This document shows, in pieces, positions 22,490 to 31,014 of a stretch of DNA of 35,247 bases (position 1 is the stretch's first letter; every line of letters begins with the position of its first letter). The DNA comes from Gammaproteobacteria bacterium (lineage in GTDB: Bacteria; Pseudomonadota; Gammaproteobacteria; SZUA-229). The stretch spans positions 1 to 35,247 of the forward strand of contig DRLE01000007.1 in assembly GCA_011051475.1 (NCBI GenBank). Reading direction: 5' to 3'. A model generated the notes under the pieces. That model saw only the letters and a list, made by a program, of their open reading frames with translations. It made no database searches and was not told the DNA's origin. A program made the translations under genes and the position numbers.

Positions 22490-23898
22490 AACACGCCCTC
22501 CTCGGCCATCACCGGCTCACCGGCCAGTACTTTCTCCAGCGCTCTGGCGTAAGTCTGAATATCGTCATCGCTGCGCATTTCGGTGGTGCAGACCAGGATG
22601 GCCTCGCCCAGCTCGGGATAATCCCCGCCCAGCTTATAACCACCGAGAATGCCATGGTGCATCAGCTCGGCCAGCACCTTTTCGGCGCTCTGTTCCAGCT
22701 GCAATACGGTTTCGTGGAAACAGGGACTGGTAAAGGCGGCTTTTACACCGGGAATGGCGGTAAGGCTTTCCACCAGCTTGCGGTTATTGGCATAACAGGC
22801 GGCAGCGGTATTCTCCAGCCCCTGCGCACCCATAATCGCCATATAAATCGTTGAGGCGGTCACCACCAGGCCCTGATTGGTACAGATATTGGAGGTCGCC
22901 TTGGAGCGGCGGATATGCTGCTCACGCGCCTGCAGCGTTAGCACGAAGCCCTCACGACCATCGAGATCGACAGTACGCCCGATAATACGCCCCGGCATCT
23001 GCCGCACAAGGTTCTGCTTGCAGCAGAGAAAACCGTAATACGGTCCGCCGGCGGACATGGGCGCGCCCAGCGGCTGGCCGTCGCCGCAGGCAATATCGGC
23101 GCCGCTATTCTTCTCGGCGCTGCCCCATTCGCCCGGCGGAGTCAGCACTGCCATGGCCATGGGATTGACCACAGCAATCAGCAGTATATTGTTTTCATGC
23201 GCCCAGTCGGTAATTTCATCCACCGCTTCCAGGCAGCCGAAGAAATTGGGTTGCTGCAGCACCACGGCGGTAATATCACCACCGGCGGCTTCACACTGCT
23301 GCTTGATCTCGTCCAGGGTCACCGTGCCGGTATTGCTGTCATAGGGCACATCCAGCAGCTCGATATTCTGCCCCTTGACGATGGTATGCGCGGTTCTGCG
23401 GTAAACCGGGTTGACCGTAGTCGGCACCAGGATCTTGCGCGACTTCGACTTGCGGTTGCCGCGCACCGCCATAAGTATGGCTTCGGCCAGGCCGGAGGCG
23501 CCGTCATACAGTGAGGCATTGGATACATCCATGGCCATCAGCGCGGTCATCATGCTCTGGTATTCATAGGTCAGCTGCAGGGTACCCTGGGAAGCCTCTG
23601 CCTGGTAGGGCGTATAGGCACTGTAGAACTCACCGCGGGTGGTGATCTCCCAGACCGCCGCCGGAATATGGTGCTCGTAGGCGCCGGCGCCAAGAAAACA
23701 CAGGGCCGTACTGTTCTGCTGCGCGCGCTGGCGCATCAGACGGGCGATTTCCATTTCCGTCATGCCCTGTGGAATCCCCGCCAGCGAAACCTCGCGCAGG
23801 TGCGGCGGAATCTCATCGAACAGGTCTTCGGTGCTGTCAGCGCCAATGGCGTCCAGCATCTGTTTTATTTCGGTTTCGGTATGGGGAATAAAAGGCAT
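22483..23898 (-). CDS. gcvPA: Glycine decarboxylase (P protein) subunit 1
   Basis: 471 residues, the N-terminal half of the split P protein. It begins MPFIPHTETEIKQMLDAIG and contains FLGAGAYEHHIPA, YTPYQAEASQGTLQLTYEYQ, NASLYDGASGLAEA and FGCLEAVDEI, all characteristic of GcvPA. It forms the heterotetramer with GcvPB that carries out glycine decarboxylation in the glycine cleavage system. It lies downstream of gcvH, separated by a heptamer-word hairpin (23905-23981), and overlaps gcvPB. It is slightly longer than the usual 440-450 residues. Confidence 0.96.
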   Translation of the reverse strand: MPFIPHTETEIKQMLDAIGADSTEDLFDEIPPHLREVSLAGIPQGMTEMEIARLMRQRAQQNSTALCFLGAGAYEHHIPAAVWEITTRGEFYSAYTPYQAEASQGTLQLTYEYQSMMTALMAMDVSNASLYDGASGLAEAILMAVRGNRKSKSRKILVPTTVNPVYRRTAHTIVKGQNIELLDVPYDSNTGTVTLDEIKQQCEAAGGDITAVVLQQPNFFGCLEAVDEITDWAHENNILLIAVVNPMAMAVLTPPGEWGSAEKNSGADIACGDGQPLGAPMSAGGPYYGFLCCKQNLVRQMPGRIIGRTVDLDGREGFVLTLQAREQHIRRSKATSNICTNQGLVVTASTIYMAIMGAQGLENTAAACYANNRKLVESLTAIPGVKAAFTSPCFHETVLQLEQSAEKVLAELMHHGILGGYKLGGDYPELGEAILVCTTEMRSDDDIQTYARALEKVLAGEPVMAEEGVLC

Positions 23899-23904
23899 GA
23901 TAAA

Positions 23905-23981
23905 AAAGTTGGCAGTCGGCAGCCGTCAGTCGTCAGTTATGGGTGGTTACTGCCAACTGACGGCTGCCGACTGCCAACTTT
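23905..23981. repeat. Heptamer-word hairpin, GTTGGCA family (copy 1)
   Basis: Between gcvH and gcvPA. The left arm reads AAA, then heptamers GTTGGCA, GTCGGCA, GCCGTCA, GTCGTCA, GTTAT. The right arm is its near-exact inverse, ending AACTTT at 23981. The outer 26 bases pair perfectly. It lies 7 bp before the gcvPA start, where it could mask the ribosome site. Confidence 0.87.
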
Positions 23982-23985
23982 GTCG

Positions 23986-24372
23986 TTATTCTTCGATTTC
24001 GGCGGCGTAGGCTTCAGCGTCCATCAGTTCTTCAAGTTCTTCGGGCGCCGAAGGCTGGATGCGAAACAGCCAGCCATTATCATAGGGTGAGCTGTTGATC
24101 ACTTCCGGCTCGTCGGAGAGCATATCATTGACCTCAACAATTTCACCGCTGATCGGCATATAAACATCGGAAGCCGCCTTGACGGATTCAACCACACAGC
24201 ACTCATCGCCGGTGGAGTACTCGGTGCCGGCTTCGGGCAGTTCGACAAAGACCAGGTCACCCAGCAGCTCCTGCGCGTGGTCGGTAATGCCCACGGTTAC
24301 CAGACCGTCTTCATCCAGACGCAGCCATTCGTGGGAATCGGTATATTTTAACTCTGAAGGAATTTCACTCAT
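23986..24372 (-). CDS. gcvH: Glycine cleavage system H protein
   Basis: 128 residues from ATG at 24372 (beginning MSEIPSELKY); the frame upstream would need a GTG at 24381. AGGTG lies about 6 bases before this ATG. The lipoylated lysine is K65 in VESVKAASD. The Glu/Asp-rich end (EELEELMDAEAYAAEIEE) is normal for the family. H protein shuttles the aminomethyl group between P and T proteins; it depends on the octanoyl/lipoyl enzymes LipB and LipA encoded elsewhere in this window. It lies 122 bp after gcvT. Confidence 0.97.
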   Translation of the reverse strand: MSEIPSELKYTDSHEWLRLDEDGLVTVGITDHAQELLGDLVFVELPEAGTEYSTGDECCVVESVKAASDVYMPISGEIVEVNDMLSDEPEVINSSPYDNGWLFRIQPSAPEELEELMDAEAYAAEIEE

Positions 24373-24494
24373 TATTGTCACCTGATCGATTTGTTCCGGG
24401 GCTGTCTTCTCCCCCTTGTTTACGGCTCACTACTTTAACTTTATTCGCGGAAAATACCAGCCTTATTCACACGCCCATTGCCAGCGGTTATCTG

Positions 24495-25604
24495 TCAGAC
24501 CGGCTTGCCTTCGCGCACAAAAACCGGCCTGACCACGGTGGCATTGAGCAGTTTGCCGCGAATTTCCACCTTGCAGTGACTGCCGATAGTGACCGGTACA
24601 CGCGCCAGGGCAATGGATTTTTGCAGACTGGGCGAGAATGTGCCACTGGTAATTTCGCCTTCACCGATCACATTACCGCTTTCATCTTCTGCGACAACCT
24701 TCTGATGGCCGCGCAGGATACCGCGATCTTCCAGCACCAGGCCTACCAGCTTCTGATCGACACCGGCGGCCTTTTCCGCCTCCAGCGCACTGCGACCGAT
24801 AAAGTCACGTGTCTCCGGCTGCCAGGCCACGGTCCAGGCCAGACCGGAAATCAGCGGTGAAGTCTCTTCGCTCATATCGCTGCCATACAGGTTCATGCCC
24901 GCTTCCAGGCGCAGGGTATCGCGCGCGCCCAGACCACAGGGTTTGACCCCGGCAGCGGCCAGCGCATCCCAGAAAGCAGGGGCTTCGGTTTTGGGCAGCA
25001 TGATTTCAAAGCCGTCCTCACCGGTATAGCCGGTGCGCCCGACAAACCAGTCGCCTCTGGCGACACCGTAAAAACGCTTGATGACAGAAGCCGCTTTGGC
25101 GATATCGTCGGGCATGACACTCAGTGCCTTCTCCCGCGCATCAGGCCCCTGCACCGCAATCATGGCCAGGTCATCACGTACTTTCAGGGTCACATCGAAC
25201 CGGCCGGCATGCTGCTGCAACCATTCAATATCCTTCTCTGCGGTACCGGCATTGACCACCAGGCGGTACCAGTCGGCATTCAGATAATAAACAATCAGGT
25301 CGTCGATAACACCGCCGTTTTCATTAAGCATACAGCTGTACAGCGCCTTGCCCGGCTCGCTCAGTTTGGCCACATCATTGGCCAGCATATACTGCAGAAA
25401 ACCCTTGATATCGGCATCGTCAGAGGCCGGCAGCAGGTCGATGATTTTCATGTGCGATACATCGAACATACCGGCGTCATTGCGCACCTGGTGGTGCTCG
25501 TCAATCTGCGAGCCATAATTCACCGGCATCTGCCAGCCGGCAAAATCCACGATCTTGCCGCCATATTCCACGTGTTTGTCAAAAAGAACGGTTTTATTGC
25601 TCAT
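24495..25604 (-). CDS. gcvT: Aminomethyltransferase (T protein)
   Basis: 369 residues from the ATG at 25604 (MSNKTVLFDKHVEYGGK); the open frame extends to 25643. Family sequences: FAGWQMPVNYGSQ, VFDVSH-like MFDVSHMKIIDL, GYTGEDGFEIMLP and the C-terminal GEITSGTFSPSLQKSIALARV. T protein releases ammonia from the aminomethyl-lipoyl H protein and forms 5,10-methylene-tetrahydrofolate. It is the first gcv gene in the order gcvT-gcvH-gcvPA-gcvPB. I looked for a glycine riboswitch in the leader and did not see one. Confidence 0.97.
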   Translation of the reverse strand: MSNKTVLFDKHVEYGGKIVDFAGWQMPVNYGSQIDEHHQVRNDAGMFDVSHMKIIDLLPASDDADIKGFLQYMLANDVAKLSEPGKALYSCMLNENGGVIDDLIVYYLNADWYRLVVNAGTAEKDIEWLQQHAGRFDVTLKVRDDLAMIAVQGPDAREKALSVMPDDIAKAASVIKRFYGVARGDWFVGRTGYTGEDGFEIMLPKTEAPAFWDALAAAGVKPCGLGARDTLRLEAGMNLYGSDMSEETSPLISGLAWTVAWQPETRDFIGRSALEAEKAAGVDQKLVGLVLEDRGILRGHQKVVAEDESGNVIGEGEITSGTFSPSLQKSIALARVPVTIGSHCKVEIRGKLLNATVVRPVFVREGKPV

Positions 25605-25908
25605 AACAGATCTGGCACAGCAGCCGGCCGAAGTTAAATTCAATGGCGGATTTTACACGCATTCAGGCACCATAATCCGGATAAATCATAGTGGCAATCA
25701 TTATAAAAACTTGAACCACAGAGGACACAGAGGTACACAGAGAAAAGCTTTTTATTGTTTTTATCAACTGTCATTGCGAGCGCAGCGAAGCAATCTCGTG
25801 AACCTGGCGCCTGAACGAGATTGCTTCGCTGCGCTCGCAATGACGAGTAAAGCAAAAACAGAAAACTCTGTGTCCTCTGTGTCCTCTGTGGTTAAAGCTT
25901 TTAAGTTC
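25605..25908. other. 304-bp gap between ubiI and gcvT
   Basis: No gene is seen. Most of it is the composite hairpin at 25714-25893. The 70 bp next to gcvT should hold its ribosome site, but AGATCTGTT before the ATG gives no strong Shine-Dalgarno and I see no convincing promoter. Confidence 0.7.
25714..25893. repeat. Composite hairpin, CACAGAGGA family with nested TCATTGCGAGCG repeat
   Basis: Outer arms 25714-25742 and 25866-25893 (AACCACAGAGGACACAGAGG...) match except for one inserted T. Nested inside is a perfect 30-bp inverted repeat (25770-25799 and 25815-25844) beginning GTCATTGCGAGCGCAGCGAA, with a 15-base loop. Similar TCATTGCGAGCG sequences are, from memory, common interspersed repeats in many bacterial genomes. 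The right flank AAAGCTTTTAAG matches the A-rich leader of the CGCAAA copies. Confidence 0.9.
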
Positions 25909-27117
25909 TCACCCCTCAAGCGCCTGTTTAATCATCCTGTATTTCAGCGCCGGCAGGTGATCAACAAGGCTCAGGCCGGCATTGCGGATTTCGGCCAGCA
26001 GGGCATTGTCATTGCCGAACAGCTCCTTGAAACCTGTCATCGACAGCTCCATCAGCTGGTTGGCGCCCTTGCGCTGGCGCTGGTATTTTTTCAGGCTGTG
26101 CACCGCCGACCAGTCCCGGCCTTTTGCCCGAGCCTGCTTGATGACCTCGGCCAGGGCGGCGGCATCGGCAATACCGAGGTTGGCACCCTGGCCAGCCAGC
26201 GGATGGATATTGTGGGCGGCATCACCGATCAGGGCCAGCCGGGGTTTGACATAGTCGCGCGCGTGGCCGTGGGTTAAGGGAAACAGAAAGCGCTGACTGA
26301 CTGTCTCGATTTCACCCAGGCGATATTCAAAGGCTTCTGCCAGATCGACCATAAAAGCCTCCTCGGACAGGGCCATTTTTTCTTCGGCCAGGGCATTATC
26401 CAGCGACCAGACTATGGAGCTTTCGCCGTTGAACATGGGCAGAAAGGCCAGCGGGCCGCTCGGCAGAAAGCATTGCCAGGCCGTGTTTTCATGGCTTTCA
26501 CGGGTTGTCACATTGCACACCAGCGCCTGCTGCTGATAGCTTTTTCGGCTGCGCTCAATCATCGCCGCCTCGCGCACGCGCGAATTCACGCCATCGGCGC
26601 CGACCAGCAACTGTGCGCTGATGGCATCACCCGAAGCCAGGCTGACCGAGGGCAGATCACTGTCATCGACCGGGTAATTAATCTGCGTAATTTCCTCAGG
26701 ACACAACAGGCTGATATTGTCCGCCTTCGCCACGGCGTCGAACAGCATCTGCACCAGGACATTGTTTTCGATAATCACACCCAGAGCCGGCAGGCCCAGT
26801 TCTGCACTGTCAAAATGGATCTGCCCGGCGCCCTGATGGTCCCAGACCGTCATTTTTTCAAAGGCGCCGGCACGCTCGGCCAGTGGATGCTGCCAGACAC
26901 CGCATTGCCGGTACTGGGTAATGGCAAAGCGGTTGATGGCGGAGACCCGGCACTCCGGCGTATCGCTCACCGGCCTCGGCGGCTGACGCTCAACCACGGC
27001 CACAGAAAAGTCACTGCCTGCCAGCTCGGAAGCCAGGGTCAGGCCGACAATACCGCCACCGACTATCAGCACATCGAAGGTCTGTGTACTGCCCTGTTGA
27101 CGGGGCCGTTCACTCAT
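25909..27117 (-). CDS. ubiI: Ubiquinone-biosynthesis FAD monooxygenase, UbiI-like
   Basis: 402 residues. N-terminal FAD-binding GxGxxG in DVLIVGGGIVGLTLASELAG, the middle DG-type motif in VGADGVNSRVRE, and the C-terminal GD motif ALIGDAAHNIHPLAGQGANLG. It belongs to the UbiH/UbiI/UbiF flavin hydroxylases of coenzyme Q synthesis. GDAAH (rather than GNAAH) and the position right after ubiH favour UbiI, the C5-hydroxylase; UbiF or UbiM activity is possible. The start overlaps the ubiH stop by 4 bp (ATGA), showing translational coupling. Confidence 0.88.
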   Translation of the reverse strand: MSERPRQQGSTQTFDVLIVGGGIVGLTLASELAGSDFSVAVVERQPPRPVSDTPECRVSAINRFAITQYRQCGVWQHPLAERAGAFEKMTVWDHQGAGQIHFDSAELGLPALGVIIENNVLVQMLFDAVAKADNISLLCPEEITQINYPVDDSDLPSVSLASGDAISAQLLVGADGVNSRVREAAMIERSRKSYQQQALVCNVTTRESHENTAWQCFLPSGPLAFLPMFNGESSIVWSLDNALAEEKMALSEEAFMVDLAEAFEYRLGEIETVSQRFLFPLTHGHARDYVKPRLALIGDAAHNIHPLAGQGANLGIADAAALAEVIKQARAKGRDWSAVHSLKKYQRQRKGANQLMELSMTGFKELFGNDNALLAEIRNAGLSLVDHLPALKYRMIKQALEG

Positions 27118-28346
27118 AGCGGCAGCCCCCTGCCCAGCCGCGGCAGACGCCCGGCCAGACCCATGCTCTGCCGGCCCAGCTGATGCTTCAGCTCCGGCAC
27201 CATGTCGACCAGCTGCAGGGCGCAGGAACGCAGGTGGGCAAGCGGCTCGATGGCATTGGAAAAGGTCTTTACCAGCACATCGGTAAAACGGTAGACGCGC
27301 TGGATATCCTGTTCACGCGTATTCACATACTGCTGCAGCAGGATATCAGCGCCAATATCCTGACCGGAACGACCGGCTTCGACGACCAGCTCGGCCAGCA
27401 GGGCCACATCGCGCAGCGCCAGATTAAAGCCCTGACCGGCCACCGGATGCACGCTGTGCGCGGCATTGCCGATAATGGCAACGCGCCGGTGACTCATCTG
27501 CGTGGCCGCCTGCATAAACAGCGGGTAAACCGCACGCTTGCCGGTTTTCTGAATCATGCCCAGACGGTAGCCGAAGCGCTGCTGCAACAGCGCACGAAAG
27601 TCCTCGTCTTCCAGCGCGTAAAGATACTCGGCCTGCTCGGGCTCCAGCGTCCAGACCACCGAACAGCGGTTGTCTTTCATCGGCAGAAAGGCCAGCGGGC
27701 CGCTGTCGGTAAAGCGCTCATAGGCGACATTATGGTGTTTTTTGGCGGGGGTGACATTGCAGATCAGGGCGCTCTGGCCATAGTCCTGGCGGCTGCTGCC
27801 AATGGCCAGCATCTGCAGCACCTGCGAGCGATTGCCGTCGGCGGCAACCAGCAAACGGCCGCTCAGTTTCTGCGTCTTGCCGTCAATGCTGATATCCACG
27901 CTGACCTGCTGCGCCGCCTGCTTCAGTTCAAGCAGCTGCGCCGGACAGAACAGCGAAATATCATCCTGTTCGCGCATAAGCTTATAAAGCTGCTGACCGA
28001 TGCAGAGGTTCTCCAGCACATAGCCCAGCGCCTCGACGCCTTCCTGTTCTTTCGTCAGGCGGGTAACGCCGAAATGACCACGGTCGGAAATATGAATCGT
28101 ATCGATCGGCTCGGCGCAATCCGACAGCCTGTCCCACACACCCATGCTGTCGAATATCACCCGGCTGCCGTATGACAACGCCACCGTGCGCTCGTCATAG
28201 CAGGGCTGCTCCTGCGTATTGATTTCATAGGCCTCAACCACAGCAATCTTCAGTCCCTGCCCGCGCAACGCACAGGCAAGACTGGCCCCGGCAAGACCAC
28301 CGCCAATAATAATTAAATCAAATAAACCTGTTTGTTCACCTGTCAT
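27114..28346 (-). CDS. ubiH: 2-octaprenyl-6-methoxyphenol hydroxylase UbiH
   Basis: 410 residues from the ATG at 28346 (MTGEQTGLFD); the frame can be extended to a GTG at 28376, but that lies in a repeat. FAD-binding GGGLAGASLA near residue 15, VAADGNRSQV in the middle and AIIGNAAHSVHPVAGQGFNLALRD towards the C-terminus. The GNAAH form is characteristic of UbiH, which adds a hydroxyl to the ubiquinone ring. No Shine-Dalgarno is visible, and the upstream bases are the A/T-rich end of a hairpin repeat. Order pepP-ubiH-ubiI is as in E. coli. Confidence 0.93.
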   Translation of the reverse strand: MTGEQTGLFDLIIIGGGLAGASLACALRGQGLKIAVVEAYEINTQEQPCYDERTVALSYGSRVIFDSMGVWDRLSDCAEPIDTIHISDRGHFGVTRLTKEQEGVEALGYVLENLCIGQQLYKLMREQDDISLFCPAQLLELKQAAQQVSVDISIDGKTQKLSGRLLVAADGNRSQVLQMLAIGSSRQDYGQSALICNVTPAKKHHNVAYERFTDSGPLAFLPMKDNRCSVVWTLEPEQAEYLYALEDEDFRALLQQRFGYRLGMIQKTGKRAVYPLFMQAATQMSHRRVAIIGNAAHSVHPVAGQGFNLALRDVALLAELVVEAGRSGQDIGADILLQQYVNTREQDIQRVYRFTDVLVKTFSNAIEPLAHLRSCALQLVDMVPELKHQLGRQSMGLAGRLPRLGRGLPL

Positions 28347-28361
28347 AGTAAAAACTTTTTT

Positions 28362-28450
28362 AAACACAGAGGACACAGAGAAATATCTGTATTTTTCCTG
28401 CAGCCTTACACCACATAATAAAACTCTGTGACCTCTGTGTCCTCCGTGGT
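28362..28450. repeat. Iterated-word hairpin, CACAGAGGA family (copy 2)
   Basis: Between pepP and ubiH. The left arm AAACACAGAGGACACAGAG (28362-28380) pairs with the right arm 28424-28450, read on the minus strand as CCACGGAGGACACAGAGG. A-rich ends (AACTTTTTT and AAAAAGTATT) flank it, as at other copies. It ends only about 16 bp before the ubiH ATG. Confidence 0.82.
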
Positions 28451-28468
28451 AAAAAGTATTTTAATGGA

Positions 28469-29770
28469 TCACGAAGCCATAACACCTTCAATTTCTTCCA
28501 CCGTGCGCGGCAGGCCTTTGGTCAGCAGCTCGTAGCCGTCTTTGGTCACGGCCAGATCATCCTCGATGCGCACGCCGATATCCCACCAGCGCTTGGCGCC
28601 GCGGCTGCCATGCGGAATATACAGACCCGGCTCCACGGTCAGCACCATGCCGGGCTCGAACAGCCGCCACCTGTCATCAACCTTGTAGTCACCGACATCA
28701 TGCACGTCCATGCCCAGCCAGTGGCCGGTGCGGTGCATATAGTATTTCATATAGGCGCCATCCTTGATCAGCTGCGCCGGTTTGCCCTTGAGCAGGCCAA
28801 GCTCGACCATGCCCTTTGTCAGCACCCGCACTGCCGCATCGTGAGGGTCGTTCCAGTGATTGCCCGGCTTGACCCTGGCGAAAGCGGCCTCCTGCGCGGC
28901 CAGCACCAGCTCGTAGATTTCCTTCTGCGCGGCGCGGAACTTGCCATCTACCGGAAAGGTACGGGTAATATCCGCGGCATAACCCTCGTATTCCGCACCG
29001 GCATCGATCAGCACCAGCTGTTTTTCATTGAGCACGGCATTGTTTTCGGTGTAATGCAGGATGCAGGCATTTTCGCCGCCACCAACGATCGAGGTATAGG
29101 CCCAGCCGGCGCCGTTGCGGCGAAACTCATAGAGAAATTCGGCTTCCAGCTCGTATTCATACATGCCGGGGCGGCAGGCTTTCATGGCATTGATATGCGC
29201 CTTTACCGATATTTTCGCCGCCTTGCGCATCAGACTGAGCTCTTCCCGGCTCTTGTACAGACGCATGTCGTGCAGCAGGTATTCCAGGGAGACGAACTCG
29301 TAGGGCACACGCGCACCGCGACGGGACTGGGCGCGCAGGTCATTGACACACTTCAGTACATGCGTGTCAAAGGTGGGATTGAGGCCGATGCTGTAGTACA
29401 CGCTTTCCCGGCCTTCCATCAGGCCCGGCAGAATTTCCTCAAGATCATCGATGGGATAGGCGTCATCGGCATCGAAATGCGCCATGGCGCCCTCGATGCC
29501 GTGGCGGCGCCCGTCCCAGGTTTCCCTGACCGGATCGCGGTCGCGGCAGAACAGAATAAACTCGCCCTGCTTGCGGTGCGGGATCAGCACAATAACCGAC
29601 TCCGGCTCGTTAAACCCGCTGAGGTACATAAAATCACTGTCCTGGCGAAAACCGTGCTCGACATCGCGGTTGCGAATCAGGGTGGGCGCCGAAGGCAGAA
29701 TGGCCACCGAGTTTTCATGCATCATGCGCATTAACTGTTTACGGCGGCGGGCGTAGACTTTCTTATTCAA
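28469..29770 (-). CDS. pepP: Xaa-Pro aminopeptidase
   Basis: 433 residues. M24B peptidase that removes N-terminal residues preceding proline. The dinuclear metal site is complete: D256, D267, H350, E380 and E403, spaced as in E. coli PepP. The N-terminal AMP_N domain begins with RRKQLMRMM and includes DFMYLSGFNEPESV. The C-terminal pita-bread domain has HRTGHWLGMDVHDVG and TVEPGLYIP. It is cytoplasmic, and its place between ygfB and ubiH is conserved in gammaproteobacteria. A composite hairpin separates it from ygfB. Confidence 0.96.
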   Translation of the reverse strand: MNKKVYARRRKQLMRMMHENSVAILPSAPTLIRNRDVEHGFRQDSDFMYLSGFNEPESVIVLIPHRKQGEFILFCRDRDPVRETWDGRRHGIEGAMAHFDADDAYPIDDLEEILPGLMEGRESVYYSIGLNPTFDTHVLKCVNDLRAQSRRGARVPYEFVSLEYLLHDMRLYKSREELSLMRKAAKISVKAHINAMKACRPGMYEYELEAEFLYEFRRNGAGWAYTSIVGGGENACILHYTENNAVLNEKQLVLIDAGAEYEGYAADITRTFPVDGKFRAAQKEIYELVLAAQEAAFARVKPGNHWNDPHDAAVRVLTKGMVELGLLKGKPAQLIKDGAYMKYYMHRTGHWLGMDVHDVGDYKVDDRWRLFEPGMVLTVEPGLYIPHGSRGAKRWWDIGVRIEDDLAVTKDGYELLTKGLPRTVEEIEGVMAS

Positions 29771-29800
29771 TTCGGTTCTCTTTAATAAACATGAAAAGCA

Positions 29801-29961
29801 TTAGTCCGCAAATAACGCAAAAGACGCAACTTTTTTATGTCACCCTGAGCGGAACGTAGTGGAGCCGAAGGGTCCGGTGCAAACGAACGGTCAGGTACAC
29901 CAGATCCTTCGACTTCGCTCAGAATGACAGCATGAAACAACTTTGCTTTATTTGCGAACTC
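29801..29961. repeat. Composite hairpin, CGCAAA family (copy 6) with nested CTGAGCGAAGTCGAAGG repeat
   Basis: Between ygfB and pepP. The outer left arm GTCCGCAAATAACGCAAAAG (from 29804) pairs imperfectly with the right arm ending near 29961. Nested inside is an inverted repeat (29839-29874 and 29903-29928) of the GTCATTCTGAGCGAAGTCGAAGGATC type; the left copy is longer by a short internal duplication. Similar sequences are, from memory, widespread intergenic repeats. The A-rich leader GAAAAGCATTA precedes it. Confidence 0.8.
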
Positions 29962-29990
29962 AAGTTTTATTCTTTTTCTACCGCAGCCGG

Positions 29991-30563
29991 TCAGTGCACC
30001 GTCTGCGATGACTGCAGCGGCTGTAATTCCTCGTAAATCAGCAGGATACCCATACGCACGTACTCACTGACCTCCATAAAGGCAATCTCCTCTTCCTCGG
30101 TCGCTTCCAGCTCGGCCTCGTCATCGGCAATATAACCCGCGCGGGAAATCTCTATAATATCCGTGATCAGCTCCTTGCTGTTTTCCGGCAGCTCGGTGTC
30201 TTCCTTGATACCGCCGACGGCCAGGCCAAAAACAAAGCCCTGGCACCAGGTACCCAGCCCCTCAACCCGGTCTTCCAGCGGGTCGTCTTCATCGGGCAGC
30301 ATCATCTCAAAATCAATATCGTTATTATTCATTTGAGCGACGGTAATATCATAAACCTGCATCAGCATCTTGCCGACCTGTTGCAGTGTACTGCTTGTAT
30401 CCTCATGCTCGCCAAGCACCTGCACCAGCCACTGTGAGGCTTCGGTCGAGCCCTGTGCACACAGCATACCGCACAGCGCACCATGCGCTTCACAGGCGCC
30501 GAGCGCCGAATCAAGCTCAAACAGCAGTTCGTCCAGCCGGGCTATATCAGGAAATGTATGCAT
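29991..30563 (-). CDS. ygfB: YgfB / YecA family (UPF0149) protein
   Basis: 190 residues, acidic and helical. It carries EAHGALCGMLCAQG near residue 25, WCQGFVFGLAVGG in the middle and an acidic stretch ELEATEEEEIAF towards the end, matching UPF0149 YgfB. In Pseudomonas aeruginosa YgfB influences ampDh3 expression through AlpA, so a regulatory role is known for one member, but the function here is not established. It starts the minus-strand run ygfB-pepP-ubiH-ubiI and is divergent from the TIGR02449-type gene and zapA, as in relatives. Confidence 0.93.
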   Translation of the reverse strand: MHTFPDIARLDELLFELDSALGACEAHGALCGMLCAQGSTEASQWLVQVLGEHEDTSSTLQQVGKMLMQVYDITVAQMNNNDIDFEMMLPDEDDPLEDRVEGLGTWCQGFVFGLAVGGIKEDTELPENSKELITDIIEISRAGYIADDEAELEATEEEEIAFMEVSEYVRMGILLIYEELQPLQSSQTVH

Positions 30564-30666
30564 AAAACTACGATTTAACAGGTTCCGGTAAAACCATCAG
30601 TTTAAAGCAAACAGCCGCTAAATTCCCATGCTACAACGCGTTTTTTCGGTAAATTTGCCATAGTAT

Positions 30667-30695
30667 TTGACCACAGCGCATCCCTGTCCTACTAT
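30667..30695 (+). promoter_or_regulatory. Sigma-70 promoter of the TIGR02449-zapA unit
   Basis: -35 TTGACC (30667-30672), a 17-base spacer, and -10 TACTAT (30690-30695). The predicted transcription start falls at about 30702, next to the ATG at 30703, so the message may be leaderless or nearly so. Confidence 0.7.
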
Positions 30696-30702
30696 TAGCA
30701 GC

Positions 30703-30915
30703 ATGACTGACACAATAAAAAGAATCGATAAACTCGAAGACCAGGTAAAGGAACTGCTGACCCTGTGCCAGCGCCTTGGTGAGGAAAACAAGGATTTGCG
30801 CGCGCAGCTGCAGCAGTTAAGCTCGGAGCGTTCCGGCCTGCTGGAACAGAAAGAAAAAGTGCGTGCTCAGGTGGAATCCATGATTACCCGCCTGCGCTCC
30901 ATGGAAAAAGCCTAG
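30703..30915 (+). CDS. Small coiled-coil protein, TIGR02449 type
   Basis: 70 residues from ATG at 30703; an upstream TTG at 30667 is really the -35 box. The whole sequence is a heptad-patterned helix (IKRIDKLEDQVKELL, LRAQLQQLSSERSGLLEQK) rich in Leu, Glu, Gln and Arg, so it should form a coiled coil. It matches the small TIGR02449 family found just before zapA in gammaproteobacteria; the position suggests a division-related role (a ZapB-like companion), but that is inference. No Shine-Dalgarno is visible. Confidence 0.85.
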   Translation: MTDTIKRIDKLEDQVKELLTLCQRLGEENKDLRAQLQQLSSERSGLLEQKEKVRAQVESMITRLRSMEKA

Positions 30916-31014
30916 CAGAAAAGCTTTAGCAGAAGAAAAGCCCTGCCAGGAAGAATGCCGGGAGATCAAACCCGGACGCCCTAAGCTGATAACCCATACG
31001 AGTCTATAAAAACA

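Noticed and set aside
25605..25713. Glycine riboswitch before gcvT
   Set aside because: I looked for the conserved glycine aptamer cores and paired helices on the minus strand and found none.
27183..28175. Long ORF (330 codons) antisense to ubiH
   Set aside because: Shadow of a well supported FAD monooxygenase; no family recognised.
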